Of a DNA stretch of 64,000 nucleotides, positions 52,810 through 61,074 are shown one piece after another (positions within the stretch are counted from its first letter, which is position 1; the number at the start of each line of letters is the position of its first letter). The stretch is taken from assembly GCF_028745505.1 (NCBI RefSeq), contig NZ_JAQZZL010000001.1:1547818-1611817 (forward strand), written 5' to 3'. The notes beneath the pieces were generated by a model. That model had not been told where the DNA came from. It saw only the letters and a program-made list of their open reading frames with translations, and made no database searches. Made by a program: the position numbers and the translations under genes. The DNA is from Lentisphaera marina (GTDB lineage Bacteria > Verrucomicrobiota > Lentisphaeria > Lentisphaerales > Lentisphaeraceae).

Positions 52810-53196
52810 ATGAAAAACTTAGTGATCTTTATGTTGATTTTTGCTGCATTTTCAATCCATGCAGAAGATAAGCACAAAAAAGCTGCTGAAGAAAGACAAA
52901 AGAAAAAAGCTAGTCTTTCTCCTAAGGAGTGGAAAGAGTATCTTAAAGAAGAGAAGGCCAAACGCGACGCAGTTAAAGCTAAACGCGAAACTAAGAAAAA
53001 AGAGCAGGAGTCCAAGCAGGAATTACTTGCATCAAAGAATGCAAAGAAACAGGAAGTCACTCCTGTAATTCAGGAAGAAAAGCAAACTCAAGTTGTTACA
53101 GAAGACGAGATCGTAGCACCTGAAATTGAGAAAGAAACTAATAAAAACCCAGGCGTTATTAAACCTAAAAAAGTTGAGAAAAAGATCTTCATATAG
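52810..53196 (+). CDS. Small exported Lys/Glu-rich coiled-coil protein
   Basis: 128 residues: a signal peptide (1-19, ends IHA), then a highly charged helical region (~20-85; many KK, EE and KAKRE repeats) and an acidic, Pro-containing end. No known domain; a coiled coil or extended linker is likely. The lysine-rich style resembles the tails of neighbouring sulfatases and esterases. Confidence 0.6.
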   Translation: MKNLVIFMLIFAAFSIHAEDKHKKAAEERQKKKASLSPKEWKEYLKEEKAKRDAVKAKRETKKKEQESKQELLASKNAKKQEVTPVIQEEKQTQVVTEDEIVAPEIEKETNKNPGVIKPKKVEKKIFI

Positions 53197-53216
53197 ATCA
53201 TAAAAAGCCCGTATAT

Positions 53217-53774
53217 ATGTTTCGATACTATTTTCTGATTTTCGCATTATTCATGAGTGTTGGCTTAAATGCCGATACTTTTAAAAAGCTCAATTTAGAT
53301 AATTTGCACTCACTCAAGCCGTCCAAATTACAATCTATTCCCTCAAAATGGAAAGGTACAATTGGGACTTCGCTGGCGGCTCCCAAATACCATTTTACGA
53401 ATAAGCCAATTTTTATTGAAGGTGTTCAAAAAACGCAAAAACTCGGATACTCAATAATCAAGATTTTTGTTCCTGAGTCTAAAATTGACCAAGATGGAAA
53501 CGCATTGAGCTATTTTTATAACTCTGACTGGCAGCTCAAAAATAAAATGACTCTAAAGGAAGTCCTTTCACACGAGTACTTTCAAAAATCCTTTTCGTCC
53601 GGTCTAAAAGTTTTTGCCCTTAACTGTGTTCATTCCTGGGAGGTCTTTAAACATGGTGGTCCTGCAGTAACTGAACAAAGCATAGAAAATGAAATGTATG
53701 AATTTGATACAAGACTTTTCCTTTGGTCAGGGTTTGTGTTTCCAATGCACTCAGTGAACTACAAAGAAAAATGA
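53217..53774 (+). pseudogene. Truncated relative of the GH-like protein at 58266
   Basis: 185 residues with a signal peptide (1-19, ends LNA). The body GTIGTSLAAPKYHF, LGYSIIKIFVP, KNKMTLKEVLSHEYFQKSF, LKVFALNCVHSW follows the order of the first ~170 residues of the 58266 protein (TASLLWTSKHATKDLG, DIIKLGLS, KNITLTEIAKHPIYKKSL, YRLAFFWAHG). The reading frame ends at SVNYKEK where the other protein continues through the barrel. So it is either a truncated copy or a shortened protein with another use. Confidence 0.55.
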
Positions 53775-53869
53775 AAGCTAAAGAAAATCGAGACATGAAA
53801 AATACCTGAAGATGAATGGTTAATAATGCTTACTTTTTCGAAGCCATATGTAAAAAATGGACAGTAGGG

Positions 53870-55309
53870 CTAAAATTGCTCCAGTACAGTAAGAGAATGT
53901 GGTGCTAAGTTGATTGCCAAATTTTGATTAATGGCTACAATTTCTCCATCATTATTAACTGTTGGAGAACGATCCTCGGGGAAACTTCCTTTGAATATTA
54001 TACGCTTGAATTTTCGCTTCTTTTCGGAATCTCCCTTTAAATAAAGCTTTATACTCTTTGGCTTGTCGTCTTTGTTCATTAGAAAAATATTTAGTCGGTT
54101 ACCGGACTCAGAGGCACTGGCATAAGTGCGTACATTTCCCACTTGGCGTTGAGTGAGAACCATTCGGTCGAGCAGGGCTCGGTTGACTAATGTATTAATG
54201 TGACCTGTTGGTTTAGGGCTATTTTTTCGAGTCAATAGGGTTCCTACGTCAACTTCAGGTTCTTCTTTTCCGTACCAAGCGGTGTGGGCTCCCCAAAAGT
54301 ACGTGTAACTGACATTTGGTATACAGATCTCGTTCATTAGAACCTCGAACCACCAAAGCGCTTTGTAGGTATTGTTGATCTTGCCCAAATCCTCGTTAGC
54401 AGGAGTTACTCCAGTTTCGGTGATGAGGATTTTTAGATTGGGTTTAGGGGATTTTGAAATAGCTCTTTGCATAGCCTCAACGGTGGGGATGTAACTTGCC
54501 GTATCTTCTTTCCATTTATCATAAGTACCACATGTATCTTTACGACCAAACATGTATTGATGAACCGAGACAAAATCAACTTGCTCGGGTGCAATACTCA
54601 TGAGCTGCCAGAAGTATTTGAGGTGCCCAATCAGTCCGGGACCTGTTTTTATAGCGGGATCCGCAGCTTTCATTGCAAGAGTTATATCCCGGTAACGTGC
54701 TGCGTAAGTTTCTGGAGTGAAAAACTTTCGTTTTGAATGATGGTCGACTTCATTGCCAATTTGCCAGTAGGCGACTTTGTAATCTTTCTTCTTGGCATAT
54801 CTCACCCACTCTACGGCGCTTTGTTTGAGTTCTTCATAAGTCAGACTATCGCGAAATTTATCTGATAAAACATTAACCACTACCAGAGGCTTAACATTGT
54901 TCTTTTTACAAAGATCCATGTATTCATCAAAGTCCATGGCATCTTTGAAACTGCCATCGGGGTTCACCGCCCAGTTCCATTTCCCGGGAGTACGATTCAT
55001 CGTTGCAACTCGTGGTCTTAAACCCTTTGCGGTGTTCGCAAAGGGAGGGCTATGCCAGAGGTAGTTGTCAGCCAGTGCCCCATAGGGGAATCGCAGTGAA
55101 CCGCAGCCCATTTTTTGAAGCGCTGATTGCAGTGAAATTTCCGGCTCATGCTTTTTTTCTGAAGCTAGTAACCAGCAGAGATTAGCGCCAGCCGCTCCGG
55201 CTTTGAGATCAGACTTAATTGTTTTACTTAAATCAACAGTGATTTGTGTACAAAATGCTGATTTTAAAATTAGGAATTGAATTAGTAAAACGTTTATTCT
55301 TCTTGTCAT
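53870..55309 (-). CDS. Exported clan-A glycoside hydrolase (GH39/GH51-like)
   Basis: 479 residues with a signal peptide (1-20, ends AFC). A (beta/alpha)8 barrel with acid/base E187 in YWQIGNEVDH and nucleophile E299 in ILITETGVTP, the spacing of clan A enzymes such as GH39 xylosidases/iduronidases and GH51 arabinofuranosidases. The C-terminal ~90 residues are a beta domain. The start overlaps the stop of the SGNH gene by 4 bp. The exact family is not settled by eye. Confidence 0.8.
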   Translation of the reverse strand: MTRRINVLLIQFLILKSAFCTQITVDLSKTIKSDLKAGAAGANLCWLLASEKKHEPEISLQSALQKMGCGSLRFPYGALADNYLWHSPPFANTAKGLRPRVATMNRTPGKWNWAVNPDGSFKDAMDFDEYMDLCKKNNVKPLVVVNVLSDKFRDSLTYEELKQSAVEWVRYAKKKDYKVAYWQIGNEVDHHSKRKFFTPETYAARYRDITLAMKAADPAIKTGPGLIGHLKYFWQLMSIAPEQVDFVSVHQYMFGRKDTCGTYDKWKEDTASYIPTVEAMQRAISKSPKPNLKILITETGVTPANEDLGKINNTYKALWWFEVLMNEICIPNVSYTYFWGAHTAWYGKEEPEVDVGTLLTRKNSPKPTGHINTLVNRALLDRMVLTQRQVGNVRTYASASESGNRLNIFLMNKDDKPKSIKLYLKGDSEKKRKFKRIIFKGSFPEDRSPTVNNDGEIVAINQNLAINLAPHSLTVLEQF

Positions 55310-56004
55310 TTTTTAGCCTTTGACAATTTTTCGTACTTAAGTTCATTTCTAATTAGCGTCGGGCGAATGACGGAGTTCCAGGCTTTATATCCTTGTTCAT
55401 TGAGGTGCAGCATGTCTTCAATAAACATTTCCTTTTTGATGGAACCATCTTCATTAAGAAGTACACTGGCAATATCCAGATAGAAAAGTTTTGCATCTGT
55501 CTCGCAAAAAGTTTCTAGCTTTTTATTTAATGCTCGTTGCTTTGGCCATAAGGCTTCTCGCTTTATGCTTGGTTTGACCGAGATGATATAGATGCGGCAA
55601 TCGGGTAGCTCAGTGTGAACTTTTGAAACAAAGCTTTCAAAGGCCTTGAGTATATTCTGTTCATCAATTCCTTTGCTAATATCATTATCTCCTTCGTAGA
55701 GGAGTATAGCTCTGGGCTTACAGGGAATAACAATGCTGTCAGAGTAATGCAGAACTTCATTCATCATACTTCCTCCAAAGCCTCGTTTAATAAGACTTAA
55801 TGGGTGCAGGTCACGATCAATAGTTTCGTGCCACATCCTAATACTGGAGCTGCCGATACAAAGTATTTGTCCCTTTTGGGGAGGATTCTTTGTATCCGCT
55901 TCAGTAAACTTTTTGATTTGTTTTTTAAACTTTGGTTTAGGATAATCATTGCTGTAAGCAAAAAAACTTAGACCAATAATTAAAAACATGATGATTTTAT
56001 TCAC
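55306..56004 (-). CDS. Secreted SGNH/GDSL hydrolase
   Basis: 232 residues with a signal peptide (1-18). Block I LCIGSSSIRMW carries the Ser nucleophile, the Asn block is YEGDNDISKG, and block V is DMLHLNEQGY (Asp-x-x-His). This is a small GDSL esterase, probably deacetylating carbohydrates. It is the middle gene of a three-gene unit: the TonB-like gene ends 31 bp upstream, and the GH39-like gene overlaps its 3' end. Confidence 0.88.
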   Translation of the reverse strand: MNKIIMFLIIGLSFFAYSNDYPKPKFKKQIKKFTEADTKNPPQKGQILCIGSSSIRMWHETIDRDLHPLSLIKRGFGGSMMNEVLHYSDSIVIPCKPRAILLYEGDNDISKGIDEQNILKAFESFVSKVHTELPDCRIYIISVKPSIKREALWPKQRALNKKLETFCETDAKLFYLDIASVLLNEDGSIKKEMFIEDMLHLNEQGYKAWNSVIRPTLIRNELKYEKLSKAKK

Positions 56005-56035
56005 TTACTAAAAGTCCTATTCTACTTTTGATTTC

Positions 56036-57604
56036 TTAAAATATATCTATGACTTCTTCACCAGAATTGACTTTTTGTGCCTTAGCAGTCGATGCTTTGC
56101 CAGAAGATTTTTTAATGACTGATGACGGAAGGTAACGGTAATAAACGGTTAGTTGCAGAGCGCAAAGAGTCGTTGAATAAACTTTATCATCAATGTCAGC
56201 CATGGAAAAGCGATCTGTTTCTACACCCTTTGCAGGACTGTTCCAATAGCCATCGGGATGCTGGTTTTCAAGCAAGTGTTTTTGAAAAAGGTTATTCCAA
56301 CTCTTCCAGTCACTGCCACCTCTTTGAAACATGGCCTGAGTCATGTAATACATCCAGTAAAGATAAAATGCCGCAGGCTTTGTTACGCTGCCATGATGAT
56401 TCCACCCAAGAAGTTTTAGGTCTTCTTTAATCATAATGTCACCAAGTCTTCTGCATATGGGGTCATCTTGAGCGCCTAATAACTGCATACAGAGTACACC
56501 TACAGCACGCATAGAAGGGTCACGTTTATCTTTTGATTGTAACCTGTAGTAGAAACCAGTAGATGTAGCAAATTTTTTCATGTGTGCAATTGACTTTTCG
56601 ATAGCTCCTGGAAGCTCTTCAACATCACAGCCGGCAACTTTTGCAGCTTTCATGGCCTGCCAGTTCCAACAGGCATTTGAAAAGTTTGAGTCACCTTTAG
56701 TGGCATAGCCATACATGTAACCTCCATTTTCATGCTGTTTATCACAAATGAATTTAATTGTCTTATTCATTGCCGGCTTAATTGAATAACTACCAGTCAT
56801 TGCAAAAGCTTCTGATAAGGCATACGCAACTAGAGCATGTTCATAAACATTTCTAGTCTTGTTTCTACCAATGGGGAAATTTCCCGAATTACCCCATTTA
56901 ACAAGATTGGCAATACCGCTGCTAACGACTTTACCGTAATTTTTTGATTTACCTGTTTCCCCATGGGCAAGAAAGGTTAAGATTGCCAAGCTAGTCATTG
57001 CTTCAGGGTGTCCTTGTCCCCAAGTCCCATCGGGGTTCTGATTTTTAGCGAGCCAGTTTAATGCATTCCCCAAGGCTTTTTGGGCACCAGAAGAACCACC
57101 GTACTTTCTTACCGCGTTCGCTTTGGCATTGGGAGATCGTGAGCTGAACATCTTTGCAGACGTTAAGGGGGACGTAGAAGGCTTTACATCTGACATGAGC
57201 TCGACTTCGTCAAAGACTTCAGCTGCAGGAGGCTCATCGGTAATTTCGTCGACTTCTGTGGCAGTATCTTCTGTTACATCGACAACTTCAGTAATTTCAG
57301 GATTGATGGTTTCTGCCTGCTCATTCATCTCCGGCTCTGGAGGCGGAGGTGGAGGTGGAGGCGGGGGAGGTGGTTCTTCTACCACTTCTTCCATTTTTTG
57401 CGTAACTTCGACATTGGCATTGGGTGGCTTGGTCTCACCTTTGAAAAATGAGGCACCGATAATAAGTAAAACGTGGATGAAGGTCGAAATAATTGGACCC
57501 GTTAAAGTTTCTTTTAACTTTTGTTTCCTGTATTCCTCCTGAATATTTTTCATTTCTTCCGGGCTTAAAATCCCAAAAGAATCATCATCAAATTCTTCGC
57601 TCAT
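56036..57604 (-). CDS. TonB-like inner-membrane protein with alpha/alpha-barrel (terpene-cyclase-like) domain
   Basis: 522 residues. A cytoplasmic N-terminus (1-38), one membrane span (~39-55), a run of twelve prolines then PEPE and an acidic, Thr/Val/Glu-rich stretch to ~150, all reminiscent of TonB. From ~165 the chain has repeats of ALNWLAKNQNPDGTWGQ, HALVAYALSEAFAMTGSYSIKPAMNKTIKFI and CDKQHENGGYMYGY, the pattern of squalene-cyclase/prenyltransferase-like alpha/alpha barrels. The usual cyclase DxDD is not seen, so it is likely a binding module. It is first in an operon with SGNH and GH39-like enzymes. Confidence 0.75.
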   Translation of the reverse strand: MSEEFDDDSFGILSPEEMKNIQEEYRKQKLKETLTGPIISTFIHVLLIIGASFFKGETKPPNANVEVTQKMEEVVEEPPPPPPPPPPPPEPEMNEQAETINPEITEVVDVTEDTATEVDEITDEPPAAEVFDEVELMSDVKPSTSPLTSAKMFSSRSPNAKANAVRKYGGSSGAQKALGNALNWLAKNQNPDGTWGQGHPEAMTSLAILTFLAHGETGKSKNYGKVVSSGIANLVKWGNSGNFPIGRNKTRNVYEHALVAYALSEAFAMTGSYSIKPAMNKTIKFICDKQHENGGYMYGYATKGDSNFSNACWNWQAMKAAKVAGCDVEELPGAIEKSIAHMKKFATSTGFYYRLQSKDKRDPSMRAVGVLCMQLLGAQDDPICRRLGDIMIKEDLKLLGWNHHGSVTKPAAFYLYWMYYMTQAMFQRGGSDWKSWNNLFQKHLLENQHPDGYWNSPAKGVETDRFSMADIDDKVYSTTLCALQLTVYYRYLPSSVIKKSSGKASTAKAQKVNSGEEVIDIF

Positions 57605-57723
57605 GAAATGCTTAGCTCTTTCTCATTTTTAAGTGATTTTTTCAAAGTCTTATTAAAGGTTGATTTGTCTGCTAAAACTGATTGAGAATCAGCAGTTCGG
57701 ATTTTAAAAAATCCTTTGCCACA

Positions 57724-57753
57724 CCTATACGTATGCCAAGTCTGAAGAGAGAC
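57724..57753 (-). promoter_or_regulatory. Shared promoter motif before TonB-like gene
   Basis: On the minus strand GTCTCTCT (57746-57753), N14, CGTATAGG (57724-57731), 119 bp before the start. The -10 box is identical to that of the GH2 gene; the -35 box has two changes. Confidence 0.55.
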
Positions 57754-57794
57754 AGCAGGTTGAGAAAATGTTATAACATTTAGCTCGAAAGTTC

Positions 57795-58258
57795 TTAACG
57801 AATTGCCGGGCTTTGAAATACTGCTGCTATGGTATCGACGATTCGGTACTTTTGAGCTTTGGAAACTTTTACCAGGCGCTCGATTTCAGGTTTTCCTTAA
57901 TAGCGTGAGCAAAAAAAAAATGACCTCATTTTTCATATCAATCATCAAGTCTTTACGATGGAAATAGTGATATAAATCTGGGTCAGGTGGCATGGAACGC
58001 AGCGCGTTGAGCTCAAACCAGGCATTTCATCCGCTTTGAGGTCTAGTTTTGTTAAAAGTATAAGTTTAGAACTTTCCGAATGATTTGTGGTTTTAATGGA
58101 AAAAAGGTTATCGGAGAAATGGTGAACAGCTTTATCGAATTCTTTTGTCTTTTTAAGAGTCCAGAATTTATCTTTTAATTTAAATTCTCGATCATTAGAA
58201 TATCCTCAGCACATAATGTAAAGCAGGTGAGTACTAGAAGCGATATTTACTTTTTCAT
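57795..58258 (-). pseudogene. Decayed gene for a secreted protein
   Basis: Three frames carry protein-like pieces in order on the minus strand: a signal peptide MKK(stop)ISLLVLTCFTLCAED, then REFKLKDKFWTLKKTKEFDKAV...KLILLTKLDLKADEMPG, then FELNALRSMPPDPDLYHYFHRKDLMIDM, and finally ERLVKVSKAQKYRIVDTIAAVFQSPAIR before a stop at 57795-57797. At least one stop and three frameshifts. I do not recognise the family. This accounts for most of the gap 57605-58265; the rest is the promoter region of the TonB-like gene. Confidence 0.65.
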
Positions 58259-58265
58259 GGCTATC

Positions 58266-59618
58266 TCAGTAGGTTGTTATTAATTGCTGTATTTTAGTTA
58301 TCTCATTTTCTAGTTCGTTTACTCGTGTTTTAAGCCATTTTACGGCGTTTAGTCTAAAGTTTTCTGAGCCAATATTTTTTTGCTGAGAAGCCCAGTGATT
58401 ATATTCGGAGAATTCATACCACAGGCGAGTTTTATGGGCAGTAGCTTGATCAATGAGACCAAAACCTTTGAATTTATGATCATCATATTTTTTAAGAGGA
58501 TTTTCTTCGTTGTGGTGAATGCCCCACCAGAGCCAAAAGGGAGTGCCCCATTCCAGGTTAACTTGCGCTGAAAGCAATGCGAGACGAGCCTGAATGAGTT
58601 CAGCTTCAGCCTCTTTGACTTTGTAGGAATTCATGACGTAGACTAGAGGGTAACCAATTTCACCAATGCCAACTCGGCGACCCTTAATGTCGGGGCGCGG
58701 AAGTAATAGGTTTTCTACATAGTCAAGATCCGTGTAAAGGTCTGCTTTAAGTGATTCTTCACTATGAGGGCTACTCCAAGCAGAGATGCCCTGAGTCTCA
58801 TAACTTGAGATGGAAACATAATCCAGGTGCTTACAAAGAGGAAGAACGCCGTTGGTCATGCGTTTGAGTCCAGTTGTACGTGAAAAACGAACGAGATTGA
58901 CTTCCGCATAAAAATACACTTTCACATTCTTATGAGCCACAGCCTTTTTGGCATCTTCAATTGCCTTACCTCGAATATTCATCCAGTTGGCCATTTTTTG
59001 AATGAGTTCAGGACTCATGTCTTCATTTTTATCAACGTTTTTAGCTCCCATAAGCCAGTCACCTTCCCAATTGCCAATCATGAAGGTTTTACCTGAATTA
59101 TTATAGTTTTTCAGTAGAAAGACGGTGAAGTCGTAAAACTCTTGGTAGAGCTCCTCGTCTTTGCTGGGCTTATAGTATTTAAAGAGGTTTTTGCCGTGTG
59201 CCCAGAAAAAAGCTAAACGATAGGGAAGATCGAGACTTTTCTTATAAATAGGGTGTTTGGCGATTTCCGTTAAGGTGATGTTTTTATTAACATCAAAACC
59301 CTGTGTTTGTAAAGTTTTTCTACTCAACCCCAACTTAATAATATCGGAACCGAGGTCTTTAGTGGCGTGTTTGGATGTCCAGAGTAGGGAAGCTGTGTTA
59401 CCGTGCAGTTCTGGGTTGCGTTCCCCCATTGGTAATGCGTGAGGCTGCTGAGGAGCAATCATGAAGCTTTGAAGTGAGTTATAAACTTCTTCTTCCTTAG
59501 GGGGGGCTTCTACTGTGACTTTTTGAGTCGATTTGGCTTTTACTTTAGGCGCCGTGTAAAACATGCCAGCTTGGTCACAGGAGCACAAAGTAAAAAGAAT
59601 GATAAAAATGAAACGCAT
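58266..59618 (-). CDS. Lipoprotein with glycoside-hydrolase-like barrel, function unknown
   Basis: 450 residues. MRFIFIILFTLCSCDQ contains a lipobox (Cys at ~14), so it is lipid-anchored. Segments MIGNWEGDWLMG, VKVYFYAEVNLVRF, HLDYVSISSYETQG, VGIGEIGYPL and FWLWWGIHHNEEN alternate like the strands of a TIM barrel, with Glu residues at plausible catalytic places (AEV and GEIG). The last ~30 residues are helical. A relative truncated to 185 residues lies at 53217. Catalysis is unproven. Confidence 0.7.
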   Translation of the reverse strand: MRFIFIILFTLCSCDQAGMFYTAPKVKAKSTQKVTVEAPPKEEEVYNSLQSFMIAPQQPHALPMGERNPELHGNTASLLWTSKHATKDLGSDIIKLGLSRKTLQTQGFDVNKNITLTEIAKHPIYKKSLDLPYRLAFFWAHGKNLFKYYKPSKDEELYQEFYDFTVFLLKNYNNSGKTFMIGNWEGDWLMGAKNVDKNEDMSPELIQKMANWMNIRGKAIEDAKKAVAHKNVKVYFYAEVNLVRFSRTTGLKRMTNGVLPLCKHLDYVSISSYETQGISAWSSPHSEESLKADLYTDLDYVENLLLPRPDIKGRRVGIGEIGYPLVYVMNSYKVKEAEAELIQARLALLSAQVNLEWGTPFWLWWGIHHNEENPLKKYDDHKFKGFGLIDQATAHKTRLWYEFSEYNHWASQQKNIGSENFRLNAVKWLKTRVNELENEITKIQQLITTY

Positions 59619-59643
59619 GAAAACCTTAGTATTTTTTTTTATA

Positions 59644-59673
59644 TTGATTCGTTATGATAATGAACAATAGGAC
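59644..59673 (-). promoter_or_regulatory. Variant of shared promoter motif before GH-like lipoprotein
   Basis: On the minus strand GTCCTATT (59666-59673), N14, CGAATCAA (59644-59651), 25 bp before the start codon. Same spacing and distance as at the pseudopilins, but weaker boxes. Confidence 0.4.
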
Positions 59674-59675
59674 AG

Positions 59676-61013
59676 TTATTTAGAGTTTTTTTGTGAAGGG
59701 CGTTGCCAATTAACCTGATTAGCTTGAACTAGGTATTTATCCATAATTTTGCGCATCTCGCTAAATTTCTCTGGAAATTTTTTACTTAAATCCATTTTTT
59801 CAGTGGGGTCATTAGCTAGGTTGAAGAGCTCATACTTGGGCTTTTTAGTGTTCTTTACAAGCTTAAAATTGTCAATTCTCAGAGCATATTTTTTGAAACC
59901 TTGAAGCCAAGTGTAAAATTGCTGGCGTTTTAAAGGTTTTTGGTTCATTGATTGAAGCTCAGTGAAAATACTTTGCCCATCGAGACCCTGAGGGACCTTA
60001 AGGCCTACAGCGTCAAGAAGAGTTGGCATAAAATCCATAGTCATGGCATTAAAATTAGAAGTACTATTTGTTGGGATTTTTTCAGGCCAGGTAAAGGAAG
60101 TGCAAACGCGCAGTCCTCCTTCATACATGTTTGTTTTATCTGCACGGAGTTCACCATTATCTGCACCATATTTGATTTTTCCGCCATTGTCAGAAGTGAA
60201 AACTATGAGGGTGTTATTCGTGATGCCAAGTTCCTCAAGGCAGTCCAAAACGCGGCCAATGGAATAATCCATATGTTCAATGAGACCACCTAGCTTAGCA
60301 CGTTTCTCTGTAGCATTTGGGTTGCGCTTTTGAAAGTATTTAAAGTATTCTTCTGGGGGATGGATGGGGTCGTGAGGGGCATTATAAGACAGAAATTGGA
60401 AGAAAGGACGTGAGTCTTTGTGTGCCTGACGAATTTCTTCGATTGACCAATTAGTGAATATATCTGTTGCGTGAGTTCCTTTTGTTTCAACGCGTTGATC
60501 ATTTTTGTACATGTAGGCAATATTATGACGAGTATGCTCCCAGTAGTCATCCATCATATCTCCTAAAAAACCGTGGAATACCTCGAAGCCCCTTTCGTTT
60601 GGTGTATTTGGAGAAGTGAGGCCTAGATGCCATTTGCCTATGAGGCTGGTTCTGTAGCCATTTGCCTGAAAGGCATCAGCAATAGTTTTTGCTTCGGGGT
60701 CAAGATAACCCCAAGAATTGTGATCGTGAGTACGCACAACTCCAGGGACGCCAACCATGTCCTGGTTTTTACCTGTGAGAAAAGCTGCACGCGAAGGTGA
60801 ACATACGCAACTGTTTGCAGTGAATTCGGTAAAGAGCATGCCGTCTTTCATTAGCTGGTCAATACGTGGAGTTTGAATATCCGGAGAGCCATAGGCTGAA
60901 AGATCGCGATACCCAAGGTCATCTACCATGATGAAGAGAATATTCGGGAGATCGGCTGAGCTAAGAGAATGAGTGACTAAAATAACAAGTAGATAAGTAA
61001 GTTTTTTGAACAT
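59676..61013 (-). CDS. Secreted sulfatase (CSPSR)
   Basis: 445 residues with a signal peptide (1-20, ends LSSA). Metal site NILFIMVDDLGYRDLSAYG and formylglycine motif C71-S-P-S-R75 followed by AAFLTGKN. Later GKWHLG, SYNAPHDPIHPP and FTSDNGG are canonical, closer to the N-acetylgalactosamine/arylsulfatase type than to the tandem pair at 10.8-14.1 kb. It has its own weak promoter motif and stands between the GH-like lipoprotein and the kinase gene. Confidence 0.93.
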   Translation of the reverse strand: MFKKLTYLLVILVTHSLSSADLPNILFIMVDDLGYRDLSAYGSPDIQTPRIDQLMKDGMLFTEFTANSCVCSPSRAAFLTGKNQDMVGVPGVVRTHDHNSWGYLDPEAKTIADAFQANGYRTSLIGKWHLGLTSPNTPNERGFEVFHGFLGDMMDDYWEHTRHNIAYMYKNDQRVETKGTHATDIFTNWSIEEIRQAHKDSRPFFQFLSYNAPHDPIHPPEEYFKYFQKRNPNATEKRAKLGGLIEHMDYSIGRVLDCLEELGITNNTLIVFTSDNGGKIKYGADNGELRADKTNMYEGGLRVCTSFTWPEKIPTNSTSNFNAMTMDFMPTLLDAVGLKVPQGLDGQSIFTELQSMNQKPLKRQQFYTWLQGFKKYALRIDNFKLVKNTKKPKYELFNLANDPTEKMDLSKKFPEKFSEMRKIMDKYLVQANQVNWQRPSQKNSK

Positions 61014-61036
61014 GTAAAAGCCTTGGTGTTTTTATA

Positions 61037-61066
61037 CTCATTCGCCTTAACATTCTCAATAAGGAC
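61037..61066 (-). promoter_or_regulatory. Variant of shared promoter motif before sulfatase
   Basis: On the minus strand GTCCTTAT (61059-61066), N14, CGAATGAG (61037-61044), 23 bp before the sulfatase start. Confidence 0.45.
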
Positions 61067-61074
61067 AGGCAGAC

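Noticed and set aside
57123..57542. 139-residue ORF with a poly-Gly run
   Set aside because: It is the complement of the proline-rich region of the TonB-like gene.
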